DNA from: an uncultured Lachnospiraceae bacterium
GTDB lineage: Bacteria > Bacillota > Clostridia > Lachnospirales > Lachnospiraceae
Assembly (NCBI GenBank): GCA_910585625.1
Contig: CAJUFQ010000020.1
Location: forward strand, 4,279 to 68,278
Direction of reading: 5' to 3'
DNA: 64,000 nucleotides
In this document: positions 34,365-42,680 of the stretch, in pieces
Layout of the letters: every line of letters begins with the position of its first letter
Position numbering within the stretch: the first letter of the stretch is position 1
Made by a program: the position numbers and the translations under genes
The notes under the pieces: generated by a model
Told to the model about the DNA's origin: nothing
The model's input: only the letters and a program-made list of their open reading frames with translations
Database searches by the model: none

Positions 34365-34490
34365 TTTGCCGAAGACAGTAGGTGCCGTAAGGCGTAACTT
34401 TTGGCCTGCCGAGGGAATTTGCCAGACATCCGTCTGGTAATCAGAATGGTTTTTCAAGCCTCCTTGTCTTGCGGATAAGGAGGCTTTTTT
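34365..34490 (+). promoter_or_regulatory. Ribosomal protein L10 leader with terminator
   Basis: The transcript begins with GCCGAAGACAGTAGGTGC ... GGCCTGCCGAGG, the conserved paired segments of the L10 leader RNA, in which the L10(L12)4 complex binds and represses its own operon. It ends in a strong intrinsic terminator: AGCCTCCTT (34457-34465) pairs with AAGGAGGCT (34477-34485) followed by TTTTTT. This is the attenuator arrangement known in Firmicutes. From 34490 to the rplJ start a further 170 bases hold small hairpins such as CCCGC-GCATA-GCGGG (34597-34611) and no gene. Confidence 0.85.
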
Positions 34491-34660
34491 CTTCTTAATT
34501 TAGAAGGGAAAATATGCGTACTCGTGTGAAAAGTTACATGTCGCGGAAGCGGCCGCACTCGGCGCAGCCCGGGGAAATGAAGCATAATGCTTTAAACCCG
34601 CGCATAGCGGGCAAGGAAAATTCCTGCCCACTGAAATAAATATAAGGAGGTGCACGATTC

Positions 34661-35176
34661 GTGGCAAAAGTAGAATTAAAGCAGCCGATTGTACAGGAAA
34701 TCTCCGATCATATCAAAGACGCGCAGTGCGTTGTGTTGGTAGATTACCGTGGATTGACTGTAGAGCAAGATACACAGTTGCGTAGGCAGTTAAGGGAAGC
34801 CAATGTTACTTACAAAGTATACAAGAATACCTTAATGAACTTTGCGTTCAAGGGAACAGACTTCGAGAGCATGTCTTCTTTATTAGAAGGGCCTAACGCA
34901 ATCGCTATTTCCAAAGAAGATGCAACTGCTCCGGCAAGAATCCTTGCGAAGTTTGCAAAGACTGCTGATGCATTGGAGCTGAAAGCAGGCGTTGTAGAAG
35001 GGACTTTCTATGATGCGGCAGGCATTAAGGAAATCGCCAGCGTTCCGTCAAGAGAAGAGCTGCTTTCCAAATTCCTTGGAAGCATCCAGTCTCCGATTAC
35101 CAACCTGGCACGTGTTCTTAATCAAATTGCAGAGCAGGGCGGCGCATCTGCAGCAGCAGAGACCGAAAGCAACTAG
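34661..35176 (+). CDS. rplJ: 50S ribosomal protein L10
   Basis: 171 residues from a GTG start preceded by AAGGAGG. QEISDHIKDAQCVVLVDYRGLTVEQDTQLR and YKVYKNTLMNFAF are standard L10 sequence. The C-terminal helix that binds L7/L12 dimers is present. The stop codon lies inside the first of two direct repeats in the spacer before rplL. Confidence 0.96.
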   Translation: MAKVELKQPIVQEISDHIKDAQCVVLVDYRGLTVEQDTQLRRQLREANVTYKVYKNTLMNFAFKGTDFESMSSLLEGPNAIAISKEDATAPARILAKFAKTADALELKAGVVEGTFYDAAGIKEIASVPSREELLSKFLGSIQSPITNLARVLNQIAEQGGASAAAETESN

Positions 35177-35324
35177 CGATTGGCAAGGCAAAGGCGCAGA
35201 CAGAGCGTGTTGCGAGGTCGTTCTGTGAGATTAGCGAAGCCGAGCAGAATGCGAAGGGTGAGTTTAGCGAACAGAACTTCCCTGTGAAAAAACTAGCGAT
35301 TGGCAAGCCGATGGCGCAGACAGA
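35171..35324 (+). repeat. Direct repeat pair in the rplJ-rplL spacer
   Basis: A 34-base unit occurs at 35171-35204 and 35291-35324. The first 17 bases (AACTAGCGATTGGCAAG) and last 12 (GGCGCAGACAGA) are identical and a 5-base core differs (GCAAA against CCGAT). The start-to-start distance is 120 bases. Between them are weaker related pieces around TTAGCGAA. The rplJ stop codon is in the first copy, so the repeat overlaps a ribosomal gene. Confidence 0.75.
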
Positions 35325-35367
35325 ATTTGTATAATTAAAATAAATAACATAATGGAGGTAAACAATA

Positions 35368-35745
35368 ATGGCAAAGTTAACAACAGCAGAATTTATTGAA
35401 GCTATTAAAGAGTTAAGCGTACTAGAATTAAACGAGTTAGTAAAGGCATGTGAAGAAGAGTTCGGCGTATCTGCAGCAGCAGGCGTTGTAGTTGCAGCAG
35501 CAGGCGGCGATGGAGCAGGCGCAGCAGAAGAGAAGAGCGAATTCGATGTTGAGCTGACAGAAGTTGGCCCGAACAAGGTTAAAGTCATCAAGGTTGTCCG
35601 TGAAGTAACCGGCTTAGGACTGAAGGAAGCTAAGGAAGTCGTTGACGGGGCTCCGAAGGTTGTTAAGGAAGGCGCTGAGAAGGCCGAGGCTGAGGATATT
35701 AAGGCTAAGTTAGAGGCAGAAGGCGCTAAGGTAACTTTGAAATAA
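35368..35745 (+). CDS. rplL: 50S ribosomal protein L7/L12
   Basis: 125 residues. The N-terminal dimerisation helix (FIEAIKELSVLELNELVKACEEEFGV), the Ala-rich hinge (about residues 37-52) and the conserved C-terminal domain with KVIKVVREVTGLGLKEAKEVVDGAP are all present. Four copies bind L10 and recruit translation factors. Confidence 0.97.
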   Translation: MAKLTTAEFIEAIKELSVLELNELVKACEEEFGVSAAAGVVVAAAGGDGAGAAEEKSEFDVELTEVGPNKVKVIKVVREVTGLGLKEAKEVVDGAPKVVKEGAEKAEAEDIKAKLEAEGAKVTLK

Positions 35746-35776
35746 TCATTCCGTTTCCGCGGATTGAGCATGAGAG

Positions 35777-35825
35777 ACAGGGAGGCAGTTCCAGGATTTT
35801 GTGGAAAGCTGCCTCCCTGTTTTTG
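35777..35825 (+). terminator. Intrinsic terminator after rplL
   Basis: ACAGGGAGGCAG (35777-35788) pairs with CTGCCTCCCTGT (35809-35820) and is followed by TTTTT. It ends the rplJL unit, so rpoBC is not simply co-transcribed with it. Confidence 0.9.
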
Positions 35826-35914
35826 TCGTAAAATATAAAATGTTGGCTCAACGAGCGTGGTCAGCGGAGAAAATCCGTATTTTGACAGCAAGTTCTGCGG
35901 GAAAGGATGTTAAT

Positions 35915-36540
35915 ATGAAAATTTGGATATGGGGTATGGGTAAAGTTACGAATGCAGGAACGGTAGATGAATATTTTTGGCAGGATTTATGGGGAGCCGG
36001 GCATATTATCAGCGATGGCGTGAAGGAACATTATGATATTGGGAGCCGGCTGGATGGGTTCATAGCTCATTTGTTAGCGGCTGGGATTGACGTGCATATG
36101 ATTGACGTCAGGCCGTTTCCGGGGAAGGTAGACCATCTGCACACTGTTGTGGCTGATGCGACTATGATGGATAATATTGCCGATGACAGTTTGGGCAGCC
36201 TTTCTGCACTCTGTTCGCTGGAACATTTTGGGCTGGGCAGATATGGAGATCCAGTGGATTCGGAAGCTTGTTTTAATACTTTGAGCAGATACAGAAAAAA
36301 TTAAAGCGTGGAGGGAAGCTTTATCTTTCTGTCACTGTGGGAAACGAACACGTGGAGTTCAACGCGCACAGAGTGTTTTACGCAAGTACAATCGTTGATT
36401 GTTTTGATAAGATGGAATGAAACGAGTATTCCTGTGTTGCGGAAGGGGAGATTGAGTATCATGTGGACATCCATAAATATGATGATGACAAGCATAATGG
36501 GGCGTACCGGTTCGGGCTTTTCTATTTTGTGAAAAAGTGA
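35915..36540 (+). pseudogene. Broken DUF268-family gene
   Basis: The frame from ATG 35915 gives 129 residues ending at 36302-36304 and includes IDVRPFPGKVDHLHTVVADAT and SLSALCSLEHFGLGRYGDP, the signature of the DUF268 family. The family sequence continues at 36301 in another frame: LKRGGKLYLSVTVGNEHVEF, AHRVFYASTIVDCFDKME, then an in-frame TGA (36418-36420), then NEYSCVAEGEIEYHV to a stop at 36538-36540. A one-base loss in the A-run at 36295-36300 and a nonsense mutation explain this. DUF268 proteins often accompany glycan genes; their function is unknown. It may be an inactive remnant inserted between rplL and rpoB. Confidence 0.8.
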
Positions 36541-36605
36541 AAATGCCGTCTTGCCTCAGCCTTTGCGCGGCATTTGCCAGCAATTTGTATTTTCGGAAAA
36601 AGTAA

Positions 36606-36652
36606 AAAATGCAGACTTTCCAGAGAAGTTTTTTCTGGAGAGCCTGCATTTT
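36606..36652. terminator. Bidirectional hairpin after the DUF268 remnant
   Basis: AAAATGCAG (36606-36614) pairs with CTGCATTTT (36644-36652), with further pairing (CCAGA with TCTGG) inside. Runs of A before and T after allow termination on either strand. The following ~180 bases to the ECF gene show no further gene. Confidence 0.65.
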
Positions 36653-36833
36653 GAAAGTTAGGAAAACATCCATGAAAAGCAGATTTCTGCAGGGAGGGAC
36701 AGGGCCTATATTAATAAAATAATTGCCAAATTCAGTTAATGTGAAAAAAATGATAGATTTCCTTCTATAAATCCGTAATAATTAGTGTAATTACAAAACC
36801 AACCGCGCGCAGGTTCGGAAAAGAGGATGATTT

Positions 36834-37385
36834 ATGAAGATTGGAAAGCACAATTATATTCGGCAATTACAGCTGCATAATGAGAAGGCGCTTCTGTATG
36901 TGATTGATGCGTATGGCGGGTTATTGAAGTCCATCATACGGAAACAGCTTTTCAGCTTGCCCCAGCGGCAGGAGGAATGTCTGGATGATGTGCTTCTGAA
37001 AATCTGGCAGAATATTTCCGACTTTGATGAGAGCAAAAATTCGTTTAAAAATTGGGCAGCCGCCATTGCAAGGTACCGGGCAATCGATTATCTCAGGGAA
37101 TATCAGCGGGAGATTAGTACCGTTGACATTGAGGACACGGTGATTGCCAGGGAAGACCAGAGGCTCGCGGCTATGATTGAACAGGAAATTTCAGAGGAAG
37201 TGGAAAGGATGCTGGATTCTTTAAAACCTGTGGACCGGGAATTGTTTATACGGTTATATGTGGAGGAACAGTCCATGGAACAGGTGAGCCGGGAGACCGG
37301 AATGAAAAAAGAGGTTATTTATAACCGCCTGTCCCGGAGCAAACAGCGACTCCGCAGGCAATTCCGAGTAGAAAGAGGTGCATGA
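36834..37385 (+). CDS. ECF-type RNA polymerase sigma factor
   Basis: 183 residues. ECLDDVLLKIWQNISDFDESKNSFKNWAAAIARYRAIDYLRE is region 2 with the -10 recognition part, and SLKPVDRELFIRLYVEEQSMEQVSRETGMKKEVIYNRLSRSKQRLRR is region 4 with a helix-turn-helix, as in group 4 (ECF) sigma factors. The stop is followed at once by a DUF4179-type membrane protein, the usual arrangement of sigma and anti-sigma. It sits unusually between rplL and rpoB. Confidence 0.88.
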   Translation: MKIGKHNYIRQLQLHNEKALLYVIDAYGGLLKSIIRKQLFSLPQRQEECLDDVLLKIWQNISDFDESKNSFKNWAAAIARYRAIDYLREYQREISTVDIEDTVIAREDQRLAAMIEQEISEEVERMLDSLKPVDRELFIRLYVEEQSMEQVSRETGMKKEVIYNRLSRSKQRLRRQFRVERGA

Positions 37386-37387
37386 TT

Positions 37388-38569
37388 ATGAACAAAACCA
37401 TATACCAGCTGCTGAATGAAGTGGAAACGGATTTCAGGGAATATGAACAGACAGAATTGTCCTCCCGGGAAAAGGATTACCATAAACAGAAGGTTTTATC
37501 GGAGGTAAGGAGAATGGAAAATAAGGCGAAGAAAAATAAAAACGGAAAAACATGGAAGATTGCAGCAGGAATGGCGGCCGCATGTGCCGTGGCAGTAGGG
37601 GCGACAAGCATTGCAAACCCGGTTCTGGCAGAGGAGCTTTTCAGCAGCGTGTTCGGAAACTTGGTGGAAAATGCGCAGGGTGAGAAGTACGAGAAGGAAG
37701 ATACAGAAAGGTATACCAAGATTGGCAAGAGTTCCACGGCGGTTCAGGATGAAGTTGATAAACAGCAGGATTCCGACAGTTATGTGACAACCATGGAGAA
37801 CAATGGCGTGACAGTTTCCGTCTCCGACGTCTATTGCGACGGCTACGTCCTCTACTACACAGCGTCCATTAAGACGGACAATGAGGGTCTGAACCAGGCG
37901 GACGGAATAATCACGGAGACCAAAGAAGGATCTAACCCGTCCATATTCGTAGACGGCGTCCAGCTGTCAGGCTATGCTTCCAAGGCGTTTGATAAATCCA
38001 AGGACGGGTCATTTGTGACGATTAACCAGATTGATTTGCTTAATCCTACCGATATGCAGGAGAAGCCCATCGACCTCAAGGCTGGCGAGAAGGATGTTTT
38101 TGTCGTGGATTGGGACGTCAAGCAGTTCGTGGGCTATCTCTGGAATCAGTGGGATGAGTCGGGAGAATATGTAAACACAGGCAAAGTTGAAGGTGACTGG
38201 CGCCTGAGGTTCCCTGTGACTATCGACAGATCCGGCAATGAAGCGTTTGATATTAATAAAGAAGAGAATGGGATTATGGTCAAGAGTGCAGTCAAGACGA
38301 AAGCAGGGCTTGTCGTTGAGGCAGAACTCCCGGACTTCACGAAGGATCCGTACAATGACCCATACAACGATCCGGATATGGGGATTAAGGATAGCCAGGG
38401 GAATTGGCTTCAGTGGATGAACCAGAAAACAGATATGCATGAGGATGGGACATCCACGATGCAGATCATGGTGCTTTATGATGGCGAGGAGGATTTGGTT
38501 TTTGAAGTGACGACAAAGGACGGAGAAGAGCCGGAGACCCTTGCAAGCATTGGCTTTCAGGTTCCGTAA
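37388..38569 (+). CDS. Probable anti-sigma factor (DUF4179-type membrane protein)
   Basis: About 393 residues. GAGGTG ends seven bases before the ATG at 37388, which is favoured over the ATG at 37382. The N-terminal ~55 residues are charged and cytoplasmic; one membrane segment (about 57-75, WKIAAGMAAACAVAVGATSI) follows; the rest is an extracytoplasmic domain beginning NPVLAEELFSSVFGNLVE and containing the NGVTVSVSDVYCDGYVLYYT block of DUF4179. In related pairs the N-terminal part binds the ECF sigma factor and the outer part senses an envelope signal. The signal here is unknown. Confidence 0.78.
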   Translation: MNKTIYQLLNEVETDFREYEQTELSSREKDYHKQKVLSEVRRMENKAKKNKNGKTWKIAAGMAAACAVAVGATSIANPVLAEELFSSVFGNLVENAQGEKYEKEDTERYTKIGKSSTAVQDEVDKQQDSDSYVTTMENNGVTVSVSDVYCDGYVLYYTASIKTDNEGLNQADGIITETKEGSNPSIFVDGVQLSGYASKAFDKSKDGSFVTINQIDLLNPTDMQEKPIDLKAGEKDVFVVDWDVKQFVGYLWNQWDESGEYVNTGKVEGDWRLRFPVTIDRSGNEAFDINKEENGIMVKSAVKTKAGLVVEAELPDFTKDPYNDPYNDPDMGIKDSQGNWLQWMNQKTDMHEDGTSTMQIMVLYDGEEDLVFEVTTKDGEEPETLASIGFQVP

Positions 38570-38611
38570 GGCAGATATAGGCGAATGAGACGGATGCAGA
38601 GATACAGATGG

Positions 38612-38636
38612 GAGGTGCAGGTTCAGCCTGCGCCTC
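38612..38636 (+). terminator. Hairpin after the anti-sigma gene
   Basis: GAGGTGCAGG pairs with CCTGCGCCTC (one G-U pair) around a five-base loop. The T-run after it is short and interrupted, so it is a weak terminator candidate. Confidence 0.4.
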
Positions 38637-38682
38637 TTGCTGTCGAAAGAGAACAGGGCAGGCATTTTTCCTAAAATATTCC

Positions 38683-38712
38683 TTGACATGGAAATATTGA
38701 TTGTGGTATCAT
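38683..38712 (+). promoter_or_regulatory. Sigma-A promoter of rpoBC
   Basis: A consensus TTGACA (38683-38688) is followed after 18 bases by TATCAT (38707-38712). The start codon of rpoB lies about 80 bases downstream with GAGAGGTG before it. Confidence 0.7.
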
Positions 38713-38789
38713 ATAAAATGCGCTATTGTGGTAACGTGTACTCATTGCCGAGCAGTAGGTAGAATAATAAAACGAGAGGTGAAACGTCA

Positions 38790-41700
38790 ATGGAGAAAAA
38801 CAGAATACGTCCGATTAAAGCAGGAAAAAGCGTTCGTATGAGTTACTCGCGACAAAAGGAAGTATTGGAAATGCCGAACCTGATTGAGGTTCAGAAGAAT
38901 TCTTACAACTGGTTCATCAGTGAAGGATTAAAAGAAGTATTTGCCGATATTTCTCCCATCGCAGATTACAGCGGGCAGCTGAGTCTGGAATTTGTTGGAT
39001 TTACATTGTGCGAAAAAGATGTCAAATACTCCATCGCAGAATGTAAAGAGCGAGATGCAACCTATGCTGCACCTTTGAAAGTAAAAGTCAGATTTTATAA
39101 TAAAGAGGCAGTAGAAGAGGTCAAAGATTATGAAATCTTCATGGGCGATTTACCACTTATGACGGAGACGGGAACTTTCGTCATCAACGGCGCAGAACGT
39201 GTAATCGTCAGCCAGTTGGTGCGTTCTCCCGGCATCTATTATGGAATTGCGCACGATAAAGTGGGCAAGACTTTGTATTCCTGCACTGTAATACCTAACC
39301 GAGGCGCATGGTTGGAGTATGAAACCGATTCGAATGATGTATTTTATGTACGTGTGGACAGGACCAGGAAGGTTCCGGTTACTGTCTTAATCCGTGCGCT
39401 TGGAATCGGCACGAACCAAGAAATTGTCGACCTGTTTGGGGAAGAACCTAAGATTATCGCAAGCTTTGGCAAGGACGTTGCTACCAACTACCAGGAAGGT
39501 CTGCTGGAGCTGTATAAGAAAATACGTCCGGGCGAACCGCTTACGGTAGAGAGCGCGGAGAGCCTGATTAATGCTATGTTCTTCGATCCCAGACGGTATG
39601 ACCTGGCGAAAGTCGGGAGATATAAATTCAATAAAAAATTGTCATTGCGAAACCGTATTAACGGACAGGTTCTTGCGGAGGACGTAATTGACGAGACGAC
39701 AGGCGAGATTGTCGCTGAAAAAGGAACCAGGGTGAGCCGTGAGCTTGCGGATGCAATCCAGAATACGGCGGTTCCGTTTGTATGGATCCAGGGGGAGGAG
39801 CGCAACATTAAGGTGCTGTCCAACCTGATGGTGGATGTGACAAATTATGTCGACATTGAGCGCGAAGAAGCAAGGAGCCTGGGGATTACAGAATTAGTAT
39901 ATTACCCGGTTTTAGAAAAAATATTAGAAGAAAACGAAAGTTTGGAAGATTTGAAAGAAGCCCTTCACAGGAATGCAGCGGATTTGATTCCCAAGCATAT
40001 TACCCGGGAAGATATTTTGGCTTCTATTAACTATAATATGCATTTGGAATATGGCCTGGGAAATGACGATGACATCGACCATTTGGGCAACCGCCGTATC
40101 CGTGCAGTGGGAGAGCTTCTGCAGAACCAGTACCGTATCGGTTTGTCCAGGATGGAGCGTGTAGTCCGCGAGCGGATGACGACTCAGGATCTGCAGGGGA
40201 TTTCGCCCCAGAGCTTAATCAATATCAAGCCGGTGACCGCAGCAGTCAAGGAGTTCTTTGGTTCCTCGCAGCTGTCCCAGTTTATGGATCAGAATAACCC
40301 GCTGGGTGAGCTGACGCACAAGAGGCGTCTCTCCGCATTGGGCCCTGGCGGCCTGTCCAGGGACCGCGCCGGGTTTGAGGTGCGTGACGTGCATTATTCC
40401 CATTATGGCAGGATGTGCCCGATTGAGACTCCTGAAGGCCCGAACATCGGATTGATAAACTCACTGGCGACATATGCAAGAATCAATGAATACGGTTTTG
40501 TGGAAGCACCTTACCGTAAGATTGACAAATCCGACCCCAAGAACCCGCGGGTAACGGATGAAGTCGTTTATATGACTGCTGACGAGGAAGACAATTACCA
40601 TGTGGCACAGGCGAATGAGGCATTGGACACGGAAGGCCATTTCGTGCGTAATTCCGTATCCGGCCGTTACCGTGAGGAGACGCAGGAATATGAAAAGGCG
40701 ATGTTTGATTATATGGACGTATCGCCGAAGATGGTGTTCTCCGTGGCAACGGCATTGATTCCTTTCCTGGAAAACGACGATGCGAACCGCGCTCTGATGG
40801 GTTCCAACATGCAGCGTCAGGCGGTGCCGCTTTTGACCACGGAAGCACCGGCGGTCGGAACCGGCATGGAGACAAAGGCGGCGGAGGATTCCGGCGTATG
40901 TGTGCTGGCAAAACGCGCAGGCGTGGTAGAGCGTGCGGTTTCCAATGAGATTACGGTCAAGACCGAAGATGGGAACCGGGATGTATACAAGCTGACGAAG
41001 TTTTTGCGCAGTAACCAGTCGAACTGCTACAACCAGAGGCCGATTGTCTATAAGGGCGATAAGGTGGAAGCGGGCCAGGTAATTGCGGATGGGCCTTCCA
41101 CCTCAAACGGCGAGCTTGCGCTGGGCAAGAATCCGCTGATTGGCTTTATGACCTGGGAAGGATATAATTATGAAGACGCAGTCCTTTTAAGCGAAAGGCT
41201 GGTGCAGGAGGACGTCTATACCTCCGTGCATATAGAGGAACATGAGGCAGAAGCGCGTGACACAAAGCTGGGGCCGGAAGAAATTACCAGGGACGTCCCG
41301 GGTGTCGGCGATGACGCGCTGAAAGATTTAGATGAGCGCGGCATCATCCGTATCGGCGCTGAGGTACGCGCCGGGGATATCCTGGTGGGAAAGGTTACGC
41401 CGAAGGGAGAGACGGAACTGACAGCAGAAGAGCGTCTGCTGCGCGCGATTTTCGGAGAAAAAGCGCGTGAGGTCAGGGATACTTCCCTGAAAGTACCGCA
41501 CGGAGAATACGGCATTGTTGTAGACGCAAAGGTATTTACCAGGGATAACGGCGACGAGCTGTCTCCGGGCGTGAACCAGGCTGTCCGCATTTATATTGCG
41601 CAGAAGAGGAAGATTTCCGTAGGCGACAAGATGGCGGGACGTCATGGGAACAAGGGTGTGGTTTCGCGTGTGCTTCCGGTGGAGGATATGCCGTTCCTTC

Positions 41701-42656
41701 CGAACGGGCGTCCGCTGGATATCGTGCTGAACCCGCTGGGTGTGCCGTCCCGTATGAACATCGGACAGGTGCTGGAAATCCATTTGAGCTTGGCTGCAAA
41801 AGCACTCGGATTTAACATTGCCACGCCGGTTTTTGACGGTGCGGATGAGAATGACATTATGGATACCCTGGATTTGGCGAATGATTACGTGAACCTTTCC
41901 TGGGAAGAATTTGAAGCAAGGCACAAGGAAGAGCTGCTTCCGGAAGTGATGGAATATCTGTATGACAACAGGGAACACAGAGAGGTATGGAAGGGCGTGC
42001 CGCTGTCGCGCGACGGTAAGGTAAGGCTGCGTGACGGCCGCACCGGAGAGTATTTTGACAGCCCGGTAACCATCGGGCATATGCATTACCTGAAGCTTCA
42101 CCACTTGGTAGATGATAAGATTCATGCGCGTTCTACCGGACCGTACTCGCTGGTAACGCAGCAGCCGTTGGGCGGTAAGGCCCAGTTTGGAGGCCAGCGT
42201 TTCGGAGAGATGGAAGTTTGGGCGCTGGAGGCTTATGGCGCGTCTTACACGCTGCAGGAAATCCTCACCGTGAAGTCCGATGACGTCATTGGGCGTGTGA
42301 AGACCTACGAGGCTATCATTAAAGGTGACAATATCCCCAAACCAGGGATACCGGAATCCTTTAAGGTGCTTCTGAAGGAGTTGCAGTCCCTGGGACTGGA
42401 TGTGAAGGTCTTAGATGAGAACAGGGAAGAGATAGAGCTGATGGAGACCAGTGAATATGGCAATACCGATTTGAACTCTATCATTGCCGGAGACCGCAAT
42501 TTTGCCTTTGAGGAGGAAGAATCCTTTGGGGAGATGGGCTTTAGCAAGCAGGAATTCAATGAGGAGAGCGAAGAGCTGGTTGATATAGATGATGAGGAAG
42601 AGGATGCATTGGAACTAGAGGACGATTTCGCCGACTTTGAAGATGTTCTTGAATAG
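38790..42656 (+). CDS. rpoB: RNA polymerase beta subunit
   Basis: 1288 residues. PNLIEVQKNSYNWFISEG, the rifampicin-pocket region GSSQLSQFMDQNNPLGELTHKRRLSALGPGG, GRHGNKGVVSRVLPVEDMP and the C-terminal GGKAQFGGQRFGEMEVWALEA are all present and intact. In the rifampicin region the usual Ser/His/Asp residues are retained. It ends in an acidic tail rich in Asp and Glu. rpoC starts 24 bases later. Confidence 0.98.
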   Translation: MEKNRIRPIKAGKSVRMSYSRQKEVLEMPNLIEVQKNSYNWFISEGLKEVFADISPIADYSGQLSLEFVGFTLCEKDVKYSIAECKERDATYAAPLKVKVRFYNKEAVEEVKDYEIFMGDLPLMTETGTFVINGAERVIVSQLVRSPGIYYGIAHDKVGKTLYSCTVIPNRGAWLEYETDSNDVFYVRVDRTRKVPVTVLIRALGIGTNQEIVDLFGEEPKIIASFGKDVATNYQEGLLELYKKIRPGEPLTVESAESLINAMFFDPRRYDLAKVGRYKFNKKLSLRNRINGQVLAEDVIDETTGEIVAEKGTRVSRELADAIQNTAVPFVWIQGEERNIKVLSNLMVDVTNYVDIEREEARSLGITELVYYPVLEKILEENESLEDLKEALHRNAADLIPKHITREDILASINYNMHLEYGLGNDDDIDHLGNRRIRAVGELLQNQYRIGLSRMERVVRERMTTQDLQGISPQSLINIKPVTAAVKEFFGSSQLSQFMDQNNPLGELTHKRRLSALGPGGLSRDRAGFEVRDVHYSHYGRMCPIETPEGPNIGLINSLATYARINEYGFVEAPYRKIDKSDPKNPRVTDEVVYMTADEEDNYHVAQANEALDTEGHFVRNSVSGRYREETQEYEKAMFDYMDVSPKMVFSVATALIPFLENDDANRALMGSNMQRQAVPLLTTEAPAVGTGMETKAAEDSGVCVLAKRAGVVERAVSNEITVKTEDGNRDVYKLTKFLRSNQSNCYNQRPIVYKGDKVEAGQVIADGPSTSNGELALGKNPLIGFMTWEGYNYEDAVLLSERLVQEDVYTSVHIEEHEAEARDTKLGPEEITRDVPGVGDDALKDLDERGIIRIGAEVRAGDILVGKVTPKGETELTAEERLLRAIFGEKAREVRDTSLKVPHGEYGIVVDAKVFTRDNGDELSPGVNQAVRIYIAQKRKISVGDKMAGRHGNKGVVSRVLPVEDMPFLPNGRPLDIVLNPLGVPSRMNIGQVLEIHLSLAAKALGFNIATPVFDGADENDIMDTLDLANDYVNLSWEEFEARHKEELLPEVMEYLYDNREHREVWKGVPLSRDGKVRLRDGRTGEYFDSPVTIGHMHYLKLHHLVDDKIHARSTGPYSLVTQQPLGGKAQFGGQRFGEMEVWALEAYGASYTLQEILTVKSDDVIGRVKTYEAIIKGDNIPKPGIPESFKVLLKELQSLGLDVKVLDENREEIELMETSEYGNTDLNSIIAGDRNFAFEEEESFGEMGFSKQEFNEESEELVDIDDEEEDALELEDDFADFEDVLE

Positions 42657-42680
42657 AGAATAGGAGAAGGGAGAGTCACC

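Noticed and set aside
35801..35914. N-terminal extension of the DUF268 frame
   Set aside because: It runs through the rplL terminator and does not resemble the family; the start at 35915 fits better.
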